Numbered from the stretch's first letter, positions 1 through 8,336 are shown. The stretch is 16,794 nt of DNA from an uncultured Muribaculum sp. (GCA_947573015.1 CANPDS010000017.1:1-16794), one strand, 5' to 3'. Numbers and translations are program-made. Notes: a model not told the origin generated them from the sequence alone.

Positions 1-2
1 AG

Positions 3-1403
3 GATCTGGGCGGTACATATCAGATCACTCAGATGCTCACCGGTGACATCTTTGCCGGATACTTCGCAGACCTTAAGGGCACATATAATATCGGTAACCT
101 TCATCTCGATCACTATTTTATGGTTGATCATTGGTATAACATGCCATTCAATGAAGCATATAACCGCATAATGGAGCCTTATCGCCAGATCTGCATTTAT
201 GCAGATGAAAATTCTGTTGACCGTGCAATGGCTACTGTTTTGCGTGTATTCGGTATGCACCGTATCACCGACAAGTATGGCCCGATAATCTATTCTAAGT
301 TCGGTACTTCCCTTCAGGCCGGATATGATTCTCAGGAGGCTGTTTACAAATCGTTCTTTGAGGAGCTTGATCATGCAATCTCGGTGCTCGGTGAATATGT
401 AGACAACAACCCCGGCAAAACTTACATGGCCCGTTATGATAATGTATATAATGGCGATGTTGCACGTTGGGTTAAGTTTGCCAATACTCTCCGTCTCCGT
501 CTTGCAATGCGTGTAAGCTATGTCGATCAGACTCTTGCCCGTCAACAGGCTGAGGCTGCCATCAACGAGGCTCATGGATTGATGACATCTGTGGCTGACG
601 ATGCTGCTTTGCAGAACAATGCAAATGGTCTGATATATACAAATCCCCTTTGGGAAGTTACCCAGTCATGGGCTGACCTTGGTATGAGTGCTACTGCCGA
701 TTGCTATCTCAATGGCTACAACGACGGTCGTCTTGCCAAGTATTATGTAAAGAACACCGAAGGTGATTTCCGTGGCGCGCGTAATGGTGTTGTCAATCCA
801 TCATCTTCAACTCTTCAGAGCAAGGTTTCTGCTGCTAATTTCGGTCAGAATGACAATTTTCCCTGGATGAAGCATGCTGAGGCTTACTTCCTCCTTGCCG
901 AGGCTAAACTTCGTCTTGGCGTGGGCAGTGGTGATGTCAAGAGTCTATATGAGCAGGGTGTGCGTGAGTCATTCTCAAGTGCAGGTATTTCTGATGCTGA
1001 CTCTTATCTCGCAAGCACTGATCTTCCGGTGTCTTCATGGGTGGATCCTCAGACAGAGCGTTCGGTAGATGTATCATCAATGCTTTCAATGGTGTCTCCT
1101 GCTTTTGATGAGACCGCTTCTGCTGAAAAGCAACTCGAGCAGATCATCACTCAGAAGTGGATCGCCCTCTTCCCCGACGGCCAGGAGGCTTGGAGTGAAA
1201 TCCGTCGTACCGGCTATCCTGGTTGGGTACGCATAAGCAGCTATAGTAATACTAACGAAGTTGCTGACGGTGATATAATCCGTCGTCTCCGATTCCCCTC
1301 TACTGAGTATTCCAACAATGCACCAAATATGGCTGAGGCTGTGCGTCTGCTTGGTGGTGCTACTGATAATGCCGGAACTCATCTCTGGTGGGACGCTAAA
1401 TAA
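3..1403 (+). CDS. SusD/RagB-like outer-membrane lipoprotein, 5'-truncated
   Basis: Nutrient-binding lipoprotein that would sit as a lid on a SusC-type TonB-dependent porin and capture glycans at the cell surface. The reading frame is open to the left edge: codons from base 3 read DLGGTYQITQ directly before the first internal Met at base 33. So this is the C-terminal 466 residues, and the signal peptide, lipobox and some N-terminal residues lie outside the window. Family-typical stretches are the GDVARWVKFANTLRLRLAMR helix, the NFPWMKHAEAYFLLAEAKLR helix in the TPR part, and the C-terminal QKWIALFPDGQEAWSEIRRTGYP segment. These fit the SusD-like_2 type (PF12771) better than classical SusD, from memory of the family. 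The GH18 gene follows after 25 bases, so the two are probably co-transcribed. The partner SusC gene should lie immediately upstream. Family assignment is firm; the substrate is inferred only from neighbours. Confidence 0.93.
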   Translation, partial: DLGGTYQITQMLTGDIFAGYFADLKGTYNIGNLHLDHYFMVDHWYNMPFNEAYNRIMEPYRQICIYADENSVDRAMATVLRVFGMHRITDKYGPIIYSKFGTSLQAGYDSQEAVYKSFFEELDHAISVLGEYVDNNPGKTYMARYDNVYNGDVARWVKFANTLRLRLAMRVSYVDQTLARQQAEAAINEAHGLMTSVADDAALQNNANGLIYTNPLWEVTQSWADLGMSATADCYLNGYNDGRLAKYYVKNTEGDFRGARNGVVNPSSSTLQSKVSAANFGQNDNFPWMKHAEAYFLLAEAKLRLGVGSGDVKSLYEQGVRESFSSAGISDADSYLASTDLPVSSWVDPQTERSVDVSSMLSMVSPAFDETASAEKQLEQIITQKWIALFPDGQEAWSEIRRTGYPGWVRISSYSNTNEVADGDIIRRLRFPSTEYSNNAPNMAEAVRLLGGATDNAGTHLWWDAK

Positions 1404-1428
1404 TAATCCCCTTAATTTATTCTGAACA

Positions 1429-2544
1429 ATGATGAAATCATATAAATTAATTCTCCCCGTACTCGCCCTCGGTGCATTCGCTACTTCTTGCGATACCGAT
1501 ATTGAGACTGTGCAGGATCAGGGCGATTATGTGGTAAAGCCCGTACAGGTGTCGGAGCTATATTACCAGAATCTGCGCGAATACAAGGCCTCTGACCATG
1601 AAATTGCTTTCGGCTGGTTCTCTAAATATGGAGGTGCATCTTCTATGGCTCTTCGTTTTGCCGGTCTGCCTGACTCGATCGACCTTGTATCGCTCTGGGG
1701 TGGTATCCCGACTAACCCTATTGATATTGCCGAGATGCGTGAGTGTCAGCAGAAGAAGGGCATCAAATTTCAGCCTGTAGATATCTGCCGTATCAACAAA
1801 GCCGATATCTCAAAGGGTTACAAGCAGCATTGGCTTGAAATTCTGGAGCAGAATGAAGCAGGTACGCTCACAGGTGCTGATTTTGAGGCTGCAAAGCATC
1901 AGGTAATGGTTGAGATGGGCCTTGACAATGTCGATCAGGTATTCCTCAATGATCTTGATGGATTTGATATCGACTTTGAGCCGGAAGGTGACCCTGTGCA
2001 GGATGCATATTTCCATACCATGTTTATGGAGATGGCTAAGTATCTTGGTCCTAATCCTGAAATCACTAAGGAAGAGCGTTATGCTCTTATTGAGGCTCGC
2101 TATGGCGCTGCTGTAGCTCAGAAAGCAGGTAGCTGCGATAAGGTCCTTTGCATTGACGCTTACGGGCAGGATCCCTCAAACTCTACAGTGATGGATCCGG
2201 ACAATGGAAAATATGCATATGCTGATTATATCAACTACTTCCTGTCGCAGTCTTATCATAGAATGATCTCTCGTCCTCGTTACCCATCGTCAAAGGTGGT
2301 TCACTGTGTGTCGATCGGTGAGGGATGGAATGTAGATCCTGCCACAGGCTCCACTCCTCAGGTAGGTGATTATAACACCAAGCAGGGACTTCTATATGAC
2401 TATGCCCGTTGGAAACCGGAAGGTGGTAAAGGTGGCTTCGGTGGCTTCATCATGAATGATGACTACAATGTTTGCAGCCTTAATCCGTATCCATACGCTC
2501 GTTTCCGTGATTGTATCCAGATCTGTAATCCTGCCATCTATTAA
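1429..2544 (+). CDS. GH18 endo-beta-N-acetylglucosaminidase-type surface lipoprotein
   Basis: Predicted to cleave the GlcNAc-beta-1,4-GlcNAc core of N-glycans on glycoproteins at the cell surface. The protein has 371 residues. The N terminus is a lipoprotein signal with lipobox ATSC (lipid-bearing C21) followed by acidic residues (CDTDIE), as in surface-exported Bacteroidetes lipoproteins. The GH18 signature DGFDIDFE is intact at residues 177-184: D182 and E184 are the substrate-assisted catalytic pair. The later CIDAYGQ (about 241-247) and GGFGGFIMNDDYN segments fit later strands of the barrel. It most resembles the BT1044-like GH18 group (PF16141) rather than the longer BT3987 type, because no N-terminal DUF1735 or Ig-like domain precedes the barrel; this comparison is from memory. 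The next gene starts 13 bases downstream. Chitinase or a non-catalytic binder are less likely alternatives given the PUL setting and complete active site. Confidence 0.87.
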   Translation: MMKSYKLILPVLALGAFATSCDTDIETVQDQGDYVVKPVQVSELYYQNLREYKASDHEIAFGWFSKYGGASSMALRFAGLPDSIDLVSLWGGIPTNPIDIAEMRECQQKKGIKFQPVDICRINKADISKGYKQHWLEILEQNEAGTLTGADFEAAKHQVMVEMGLDNVDQVFLNDLDGFDIDFEPEGDPVQDAYFHTMFMEMAKYLGPNPEITKEERYALIEARYGAAVAQKAGSCDKVLCIDAYGQDPSNSTVMDPDNGKYAYADYINYFLSQSYHRMISRPRYPSSKVVHCVSIGEGWNVDPATGSTPQVGDYNTKQGLLYDYARWKPEGGKGGFGGFIMNDDYNVCSLNPYPYARFRDCIQICNPAIY

Positions 2545-2557
2545 TTGATAAAAGAAT

Positions 2558-3535
2558 ATGAAACTATATAAATTCTTTACAGCAATCGGTGCTCTTGCCC
2601 TTGCGGCCGGCTTTACTGCCTGCAGCGATGACGACGAAGTTTATTCTGACGGCTTCGGCGGCGTGGATGGTCAGGTAGTTCTAGCACCGACTTACAATGA
2701 GTCGTATAAGTTCATTCGAATTCCGAATTCTACTATGGCTCCTACACTTACATGGAGTGTAGCACCGCGTTCACGTGTTCGTGCTACAGAGGAACTCACT
2801 ATGAAGTTTGCTATTGATAATTCTCTTATTGATAGCTATAATGGCGAAAATTCCACTGATTATGTTGCACTCCCCGAAGGTGTAGTGTTATTCGTAAATG
2901 ATGAAGCTACTATTCTCCCAGGCAACAATTCTGCTGATACTCCTGTGACACTTAAGGTGACAGACAATGCTCAGCTTCTTTCTCAACTCGATACTGAGAA
3001 GAAATATATGGTGCCGGTACGAATGACTGAAGTAGTTAAAGGTTCTGCCCGTATTGCTGTCAGTTCTTCAAATATATCATATCTTACTTTCTCAGTTGAG
3101 GAAGTTTTGATAAAGACTGGCGGTACACCTACTGGTACAATGGTTCCTGCTTCTGATCGCAGTGGTTGGAACATGACTCTTGCTGGAGATTATGGCGTTT
3201 ATTCAGGATCTGCGTCTGATCCAATTAATAAGACTGGTCGTTATTGGTACATAGTTCTCCAAGGAGGCTCTCTTACTCTTGATCTTGGTAAAGAGTACAC
3301 ATTTGATGGCTTGACATTCGATAGCTCTTTCGGCTCTCGTTACTATCTGTTGCTCAGTGGAGTTGAATTGTCTTATAGCTCAGATAATTCCACTTGGACT
3401 TCTATCGGTACCGTAGAGTCAAGCTCTAAAACTCTGGCTCTCTATGCTCCGATCACAGCTCGCTATGTGATGGTATATTGTCCTAGCTATGTGTTGACAG
3501 CATTGAGTGATGTGTCAATCTACGAGGTTAAATAA
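2558..3535 (+). CDS. DUF1735 plus F5/8 type C (discoidin) surface glycan-binding lipoprotein
   Basis: Probable surface glycan-binding protein of the PUL; no catalytic motif was seen. The 325-residue product has a lipoprotein signal with lipobox FTAC (C22) followed by SDDDE, a strongly acidic stretch like the export signal for surface lipoproteins. Residues about 35-180 form a DUF1735 domain, recognisable by the SLIDSYNGENSTDYVALPEG stretch and the KKYMVPVRMT strand. Residues about 195-325 look like a discoidin/F5/8 type C carbohydrate-binding fold, with GGSLTLDLGKEYTFDGLTF, VELSYSSDNSTWTSIGTV, ARYVMVYC and the terminal LSDVSIYEV strand. It begins 13 bases after the GH18 gene and ends 28 bases before the next lipoprotein gene, so it shares their operon. 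In comparable N-glycan PULs, proteins of this build sit directly after the GH18 gene. The exact ligand cannot be read from sequence. Confidence 0.87.
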   Translation: MKLYKFFTAIGALALAAGFTACSDDDEVYSDGFGGVDGQVVLAPTYNESYKFIRIPNSTMAPTLTWSVAPRSRVRATEELTMKFAIDNSLIDSYNGENSTDYVALPEGVVLFVNDEATILPGNNSADTPVTLKVTDNAQLLSQLDTEKKYMVPVRMTEVVKGSARIAVSSSNISYLTFSVEEVLIKTGGTPTGTMVPASDRSGWNMTLAGDYGVYSGSASDPINKTGRYWYIVLQGGSLTLDLGKEYTFDGLTFDSSFGSRYYLLLSGVELSYSSDNSTWTSIGTVESSSKTLALYAPITARYVMVYCPSYVLTALSDVSIYEVK

Positions 3536-3563
3536 AATGTAGATTTTATCATACAAAATCACA

Positions 3564-4802
3564 ATGAAATTAAAAGCAATATCATATCTCGCAGTAGGGG
3601 CCATGGTGGCCCTTACCGCCTGCTCCCACGAGGGTGACGATTTTGGTGATGCCGTACTTTTTACCGGTACCGAAACATCTCCTGTGGTGAAATTCCTATG
3701 TGACGGTATGTCAAGTACAGCACTTACTGTCACCTCGACAGCAAAGGCTGCTTCTGATGTGCATATTACAGTTAAGGCAGCTCCTGAGTTGCTTGATGCA
3801 TACAATAAGAAGTATAATCGTGCTTTCGTAGCTCCTGCGGCAAGCATGTACCAACTTGAGAATACAGATCTCGTTATCAAAGCTGGATCGAATATCTCTA
3901 CTCAGGTCAAGCTCACATCTAATAGTGAAGACCTTGAAGAGGGAGTAGGCTATATGCTTCCTGTTACTATTACCTCTGTAAGTGGTGATGGACTGGGTGT
4001 AATCGAGTCCTCGCGTACAGCTTATGTACAGTTTACCAAGGTGATCACCATTAAGGCCGGTTGGCTCAATGGTTCTTCATCTTACGAGATTCCGAAATTT
4101 AAGCCGACTGATGCGTCTGACCCATTGAGCAGCCCTGTTGCCGCTCTTGGCCAGATGACAATTGAGATGAAGGTGCTTCCTCTCCGATTTGGTACCAATC
4201 CTAATCAGGCTACTGGTATATCCACACTTTGCGGTTGTGAGGAGAACTTCCTCTTCCGTTTTGGTGACGGTGGTGGTCAGCCTACTAATCAGCTTGAACT
4301 TGTGAAGGGCTGTATCGGTGATGCACCAATGCCCGATAATAAGGAGCACTATGCAGATCCTAACATCCATATGGGTACATTCGATACCGGTCACTGGATC
4401 CATTTTGCTGCTGTATATGACGGTGCAATGCTTCGAGTTTATCGTGACTGCGAGCAGATTGCCGCTATTGAGACTGCTGGTGGTACTATCAACCTTTCTA
4501 CTGCTTTTAATGGATCATCTGGTTGGTTCGATACCTTCACAATCGGCTCTTCTTGCCACAGCCGTTTCTTCAACGGATATGTCAGCGAATGCCGTATCTG
4601 GAATGTGCCTCGTTCAGTTGCCGAACTTGAAAATGGCCTCTGCTACGTAGATCCCACTTCTGATGGCCTTATAGCTTGCTGGCGTTTCGATGGCGAGACA
4701 AATGCTGACGGTTCTATCCGCGACGTTACCGGTCATGGTTATGACGCTACGATGCTTACCGGTAGTGCAACTTGGGTTGACGGTCAGAAGTGCCCCTACT
4801 AA
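3564..4802 (+). CDS. DUF1735 plus LamG-like (concanavalin fold) surface lipoprotein
   Basis: Second probable surface glycan-binding protein of the PUL. It has 412 residues. The signal peptide ends in lipobox LTAC (C20), followed by SHEGDD, again acidic after the Cys. Residues about 30-158 are a DUF1735 domain (APELLDAYNKKYNRAF is the typical stretch). Residues about 190-405 form a laminin G/concanavalin A-like jelly roll of the Laminin_G_3 type: GHWIHFAAVYDGAMLRVYRD, GYVSECRIWNVPRS and the closing GLIACWRFDGE...VTGHGYDATM pattern. It is the last gene of the PUL segment in the window and is followed by a strong terminator at 4897-4940. Proteins of this build bind or position glycans; enzymatic activity is not expected. 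Domain calls are firm, the ligand is inferred from the adjacent GH18 enzyme. Confidence 0.87.
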   Translation: MKLKAISYLAVGAMVALTACSHEGDDFGDAVLFTGTETSPVVKFLCDGMSSTALTVTSTAKAASDVHITVKAAPELLDAYNKKYNRAFVAPAASMYQLENTDLVIKAGSNISTQVKLTSNSEDLEEGVGYMLPVTITSVSGDGLGVIESSRTAYVQFTKVITIKAGWLNGSSSYEIPKFKPTDASDPLSSPVAALGQMTIEMKVLPLRFGTNPNQATGISTLCGCEENFLFRFGDGGGQPTNQLELVKGCIGDAPMPDNKEHYADPNIHMGTFDTGHWIHFAAVYDGAMLRVYRDCEQIAAIETAGGTINLSTAFNGSSGWFDTFTIGSSCHSRFFNGYVSECRIWNVPRSVAELENGLCYVDPTSDGLIACWRFDGETNADGSIRDVTGHGYDATMLTGSATWVDGQKCPY

Positions 4803-4896
4803 TTAAGCGCATCCTCAACTTTGATATAGAGTTCTCCTCCCTCCTTACTTTATAATCCGCAATTCTCCTCTCTCATTTTTATGTGATGCAACTTAC

Positions 4897-4940
4897 GGAG
4901 GCGCAGACCTTCCCTCCGGGGAAAGATCGCGCCTCCTTTT
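4897..4940 (+). terminator. Intrinsic terminator closing the PUL operon
   Basis: A perfect 8-bp stem (GGAGGCGC at 4897-4904 with GCGCCTCC at 4929-4936) is followed by TTTT at 4937-4940. Inside the loop a second stem (TTCCC 4910-4914, GGGAA 4919-4923) closes a TCCG loop, which matches the stable UNCG tetraloop class with a C-G closing pair. It lies 94 bases after the DUF1735/LamG stop codon. The U-run is short, so efficiency is not certain. The flank 4803-4896 is pyrimidine-rich and holds no gene. Confidence 0.75.
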
Positions 4941-4960
4941 CAATATCCATTTCTCTGTAG

Positions 4961-4980
4961 GGACGTACCTTGGTGCGTCC
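4961..4980. repeat. REP-like near-perfect palindrome
   Basis: GGACGTACC and GGTGCGTCC are 9-base arms separated by TT; they pair fully if one G-T wobble is allowed. A run TGTAG precedes and CGACC follows. It is non-coding, 20 bases after the PUL terminator and 50 bases before the DUF1573 gene, with no T-run after it. Similar short GGACG...CGTCC palindromes occur as dispersed elements in many bacterial genomes (general knowledge). Only one copy was noticed in this window, so repeat status is inferred. Confidence 0.45.
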
Positions 4981-5030
4981 GACCAATCTTTCCCGCAACC
5001 TCTCTCTGATCAGGCTAACCATATATAAAA

Positions 5031-5750
5031 ATGAAAATTCTTCCCACCATCATATTCTTCTCCCTCCTCCCGGTCATGGCAATGGCTGCAACTTACCGCC
5101 ACGAATTCGGCACCGTCCGCGAGGATGGCGGTGTGGTGACCCACACATTCACCCTCCCTGCCGGAAAGACGGCAACCGGCGTGATCAATGCATTCCCCGG
5201 CTGTCCATGTGTGAGTGTCGACTATCCCAAGCGCCCGGTAAAGGCCGGCGAACCCCTGAAGATAGTGCTGAAATATGATCCCGAGCGACAGAAAGGTCAC
5301 TTTACAAAGTCGGTATATCTGCGCCTCACAGGCGACCGTCGCGATACCCTCGTGGTCACCGGCACTATCAAGCGCAACCGTCCGCTCATTGATGTGGCCG
5401 GATATCCTGCTGATTTCGGTCTTGGTCTGAGGCTCGACCGCTATAATATTGATTTCGGCACCATGCGACCGGGCACATCCAAGACTCTTACAATACCGAT
5501 GGTCAATGGTTATGATGCTGTAATGGGCCTTGATCTGCAACCCTCTGGACGCGATTCTACACTTCTTTTCGTGCCATACGGGCTGAAACTCGGGCCTGGA
5601 GCGAAGTCGAAGATACAGGTCACGCTCTCTGTGCCGGAAGACTATAACCCCAGCGGCCAGAATGCCACCACCCCCGATCTATATCTTATGCCGCTCATAC
5701 ATTCTATGGAAGTCGACTCCATTCCGGTAAAAGTGCGCATCTCCCGTTGA
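5031..5750 (+). CDS. Secreted DUF1573 domain protein
   Basis: Exported protein of unknown biochemical role, 239 residues. The N terminus is a Sec signal peptide (hydrophobic IIFFSLLPVMAMA, likely cleaved near AMA-A at residue 19-20) with no lipobox Cys, so periplasmic or secreted rather than lipid-anchored. Residues about 25-110 match DUF1573 (PF07610): HEFGTVREDGG, then the GCPCVSVDYP motif with C58 and C60, then KAGEPLKIVLKYDPERQKGHF. The second half is another beta-rich, Ig-like segment (YNIDFGTMRPGTSKTLTIPM onward) that may be a second, diverged copy of the domain, since it repeats the DFGT...G pattern. It lies between the PUL terminator and the separately promoted GH3 gene, so it may be its own unit; no clear TAnnTTTG promoter was found upstream. 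Codons end in C more often than in the preceding PUL genes by eye, without a count. Confidence 0.8.
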   Translation: MKILPTIIFFSLLPVMAMAATYRHEFGTVREDGGVVTHTFTLPAGKTATGVINAFPGCPCVSVDYPKRPVKAGEPLKIVLKYDPERQKGHFTKSVYLRLTGDRRDTLVVTGTIKRNRPLIDVAGYPADFGLGLRLDRYNIDFGTMRPGTSKTLTIPMVNGYDAVMGLDLQPSGRDSTLLFVPYGLKLGPGAKSKIQVTLSVPEDYNPSGQNATTPDLYLMPLIHSMEVDSIPVKVRISR

Positions 5751-5785
5751 CATTCCGTAAACCACAATTCTGCGATAGATAAACG

Positions 5786-5818
5786 TTTGGCGCATATCCG
5801 TTTTTTTTTATAAATTTG
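5786..5818 (+). promoter_or_regulatory. Bacteroidetes-type promoter for the GH3 gene
   Basis: TTTG at 5786-5789 (-33 element) and TAAATTTG at 5811-5818 (-7 element, consensus TAnnTTTG) are 21 bases apart, within the usual spacing for the Bacteroidetes primary sigma factor. The predicted transcript starts near 5823 and has a leader of about 70 bases before the ATG at 5895. This is the only promoter in the window with both elements clear, and it indicates that GH3 is transcribed independently of the upstream PUL. Confidence 0.75.
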
Positions 5819-5894
5819 TGGCCATAAATGAATTCTGTCCATCGGTGACTTGTTATATACATCTCAATATACCGGAAAAACTGACTTTATAATC

Positions 5895-8246
5895 ATGAAA
5901 TCCTTTTCCATTTTTGCTTCTATAAGCCTCGCTCTGTCATCTCTGGCGATTACTGCTGAGGCACGCACCGAGAAGGGTGCATATCTAAATCCTAAACTTC
6001 CTACTGAGCAGCGTGTTGCCGATCTGCTCTCCCGCATGACTGTCGAGGAGAAGGTCGGACAGTTGTTGTGTCCCCTTGGATGGGAAATGTATGAGATTAC
6101 TGGACCCAACACTGTAAGTGAGTCGCAGAAGTTCCGCGATCTGATCGATACCACTGGCGCAGGAATGCTTTGGGCCACTTATCGTGCCGATCCATGGACA
6201 CGTAAGACTCTCGACAACGGCCTTTCGCCTGAGCAGGCTGCCCGTGCCGGGAATGCCCTTCAGAAATATGTGATAGAGAATACTCGTCTTGGTATCCCCG
6301 TTTTTCTTGCCGAAGAAGCACCACATGGCCACATGGCTATAGGTACTACAGTCTTTCCAACGGGTCTCGGCATGGCGGCGACATGGAATCCGGCGCTGAT
6401 GCGTTCGGTAGGTGAGGTGATCGGTAGAGAGGTGCGCACACAGGGTGGACACATCAGTTATGGACCGGTGCTCGACCTGTCGCGCGATCCTCGCTGGAGC
6501 CGTGTGGAGGAAACTTTTGGCGAAGATCCTCTTCTGGCTGGCCGAGTAGGCGGATCAATGATTTCCGGTCTTGGGGGTGGCGACCTGTCGAAACCATATT
6601 CCACCATCGCCACTCTGAAGCATTTTCTTGCCTATGCGGTGCCTGAAGGTGGCCAGAATGGCAACTATTCCGTGGTAGGTGAGCGCGATCTTCTTCAGAA
6701 CTTCCTGCCACCATTCCGCGAGGCTGTCGACTCCGGAGCGCTTTCAATAATGAGCTCCTACAACTCGATCGACGGCATTCCCTGTACATCCAACAGCAAG
6801 CTCCTTACCGATCTGCTCGACGACTGGAACTTCAAGGGTTTCACTGTGTCAGATCTTTACTCTATAGAGGGTATATGCGACACTCATCATGTGGCGCCCA
6901 CTGTTGCTGATGCTGCCATTATGGCTCTGGATGCAGGACTCGATGTTGACCTCGGCGGCGATGCTTACCGAAATCTTGTGGCAGCGGCTAAAGCCGGAAA
7001 GCTTGATGCCGGAGCGCTTGATCGTGCTGTTGGCCGCGTGCTTACGCTTAAGTTTGACATGGGCCTCTTTGAACATCCTTATGTTGATCCGAAAGAAGCC
7101 CGTCGTGTGGGCGATTTCCGTTCCGGCGAGATAGCGCGTGAGGTGGCTCGTCAGTCAGTCACTCTCCTGAAAAACGATAATGCCACTCTCCCTCTGGCAG
7201 TCACTCCCGATCTTAAGATCGCCCTTGTCGGCCCTAATGCCGATAATGTATACAATATGCTCGGCGACTATACCGCCCCTCAGCCCGAAGGACGCGTGGT
7301 GACTGTGCTCGACGGCATGCGTCGACAGCATCCCGGCATTGACATCAGCTATGTTAAGGGATGTGCTGTGCGCGATACCGCATCTGCCGACATCCCTGCT
7401 GCTGTGGCAGCTGCTCGTGAGGCCGATGTGGTGGTGGCTGTGGTTGGCGGTAGCTCGGCTCGCGACTTCAAGACTTCATACAAGGAGACCGGCGCCGCTG
7501 TTGTCGATGCTAATGCAGTCAGCGACATGGAGAGCGGCGAGGGATACGACCGCGAGTCGCTGACTCTCATGGGCAAGCAACTTGAACTCCTTAAGGCCTT
7601 GAAAGCTACTGGCAAACCTCTTGTAGTGGTGTATATTGAAGGTCGTCCACTCGATAAGGAGTGGGCCGCTGAAAATGCCGATGCTCTACTTACTGCATAT
7701 TATCCAGGTCAGGAAGGAGGTAATGCCATTGCAGAGGTGTTGTTCGGCTCATATAATCCTGCCGGACGCCTCCCGGTGACTGTTCCACGCTCTGTAGGCC
7801 AGATTCCTATATATTATAACCGGCGTGCGCCGCAGCTTCATCCTTATGTTGAAGGTGAGGCCGCACCCCGCTATCCGTTTGGCTATGGATTGAGCTATAC
7901 TACGTTCGACTATTCCGGACTTACATTGACACCTGCCCCCGACGGTACTGTTAAGGTTGACCTCACGGTAACAAATACCGGCGCTCGTGATGGTGAGGAG
8001 GTAGTGCAGCTTTATCTCCATCCGGAGGTTGCCGCTACAGTGCAACCGCTGATGCGTCTGGCCGACTTCAACCGTGTGGACATTCCCAAAGGTGAGTCGC
8101 GCAGTGTGTCGTTTACGCTCCCGGCATCGGCTTTTGAGATTATCGGACCCGATTATAAGCCGATGTTGCAGACGGGCAACTGGGACGTGATGGTTGGAGC
8201 TTCATCTGCCGACATACGTCTGCGCGGCACGTGTGCTGTGAAGTGA
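5895..8246 (+). CDS. Secreted GH3 beta-glycosidase (beta-glucosidase/beta-xylosidase type)
   Basis: Exo-acting enzyme removing terminal beta-linked sugars, probably in the periplasm. The ATG at 5895 is chosen over an in-frame TTG at 5850 because it begins directly with a signal peptide (MKSFSIFASISLALSSLAIT, cleavage near AEA at 21-23) and leaves room for the promoter leader; the product has 783 residues, normal for the family. The GH3 N-terminal barrel (about 30-400) carries DLSRDPRWSRVEETFGEDP, K242-H243 in the LKHF motif and nucleophile D320 in FTVSDLYSIEG. The GH3 C-terminal domain (about 420-650) carries SGEGYDRESL, where E549 is the likely acid/base. A fibronectin III-like domain follows (about 685-755). 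It lacks the features of NagZ-type N-acetylglucosaminidases. Whether it serves the neighbouring N-glycan PUL is doubtful: it has its own promoter and terminator, and beta-glucosidase activity is not obviously needed for N-glycans. Confidence 0.9.
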   Translation: MKSFSIFASISLALSSLAITAEARTEKGAYLNPKLPTEQRVADLLSRMTVEEKVGQLLCPLGWEMYEITGPNTVSESQKFRDLIDTTGAGMLWATYRADPWTRKTLDNGLSPEQAARAGNALQKYVIENTRLGIPVFLAEEAPHGHMAIGTTVFPTGLGMAATWNPALMRSVGEVIGREVRTQGGHISYGPVLDLSRDPRWSRVEETFGEDPLLAGRVGGSMISGLGGGDLSKPYSTIATLKHFLAYAVPEGGQNGNYSVVGERDLLQNFLPPFREAVDSGALSIMSSYNSIDGIPCTSNSKLLTDLLDDWNFKGFTVSDLYSIEGICDTHHVAPTVADAAIMALDAGLDVDLGGDAYRNLVAAAKAGKLDAGALDRAVGRVLTLKFDMGLFEHPYVDPKEARRVGDFRSGEIAREVARQSVTLLKNDNATLPLAVTPDLKIALVGPNADNVYNMLGDYTAPQPEGRVVTVLDGMRRQHPGIDISYVKGCAVRDTASADIPAAVAAAREADVVVAVVGGSSARDFKTSYKETGAAVVDANAVSDMESGEGYDRESLTLMGKQLELLKALKATGKPLVVVYIEGRPLDKEWAAENADALLTAYYPGQEGGNAIAEVLFGSYNPAGRLPVTVPRSVGQIPIYYNRRAPQLHPYVEGEAAPRYPFGYGLSYTTFDYSGLTLTPAPDGTVKVDLTVTNTGARDGEEVVQLYLHPEVAATVQPLMRLADFNRVDIPKGESRSVSFTLPASAFEIIGPDYKPMLQTGNWDVMVGASSADIRLRGTCAVK

Positions 8247-8314
8247 TCTCCACGATTGAAATTATCACTCTTGTCCTGTTCAAAATTTGGATTTTATTCC
8301 ACATCAATATGTAA

Positions 8315-8336
8315 GTAAGCCGAAAAATGGGCTTAC
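8315..8336 (+). other. Small hairpin downstream of the GH3 gene
   Basis: GTAAGCC at 8315-8321 pairs perfectly with GGCTTAC at 8330-8336 around an 8-base loop. No T-run follows, so it is not a terminator by itself. It may be an RNA 3' end stabiliser or simply part of the 3' untranslated region before the stronger terminator at 8362-8408. Confidence 0.3.

Noticed and set aside
5010..5540. 176-residue open frame on the - strand opposite the DUF1573 gene
   Set aside because: It fully overlaps a recognisable secreted protein on the + strand and has no family features, so it is a shadow frame.
5850..5894. Longer GH3 start at a TTG (15 extra codons)
   Set aside because: It would place non-signal residues ahead of a clear signal peptide beginning at ATG 5895, and the promoter at 5786-5818 already fits the later start.
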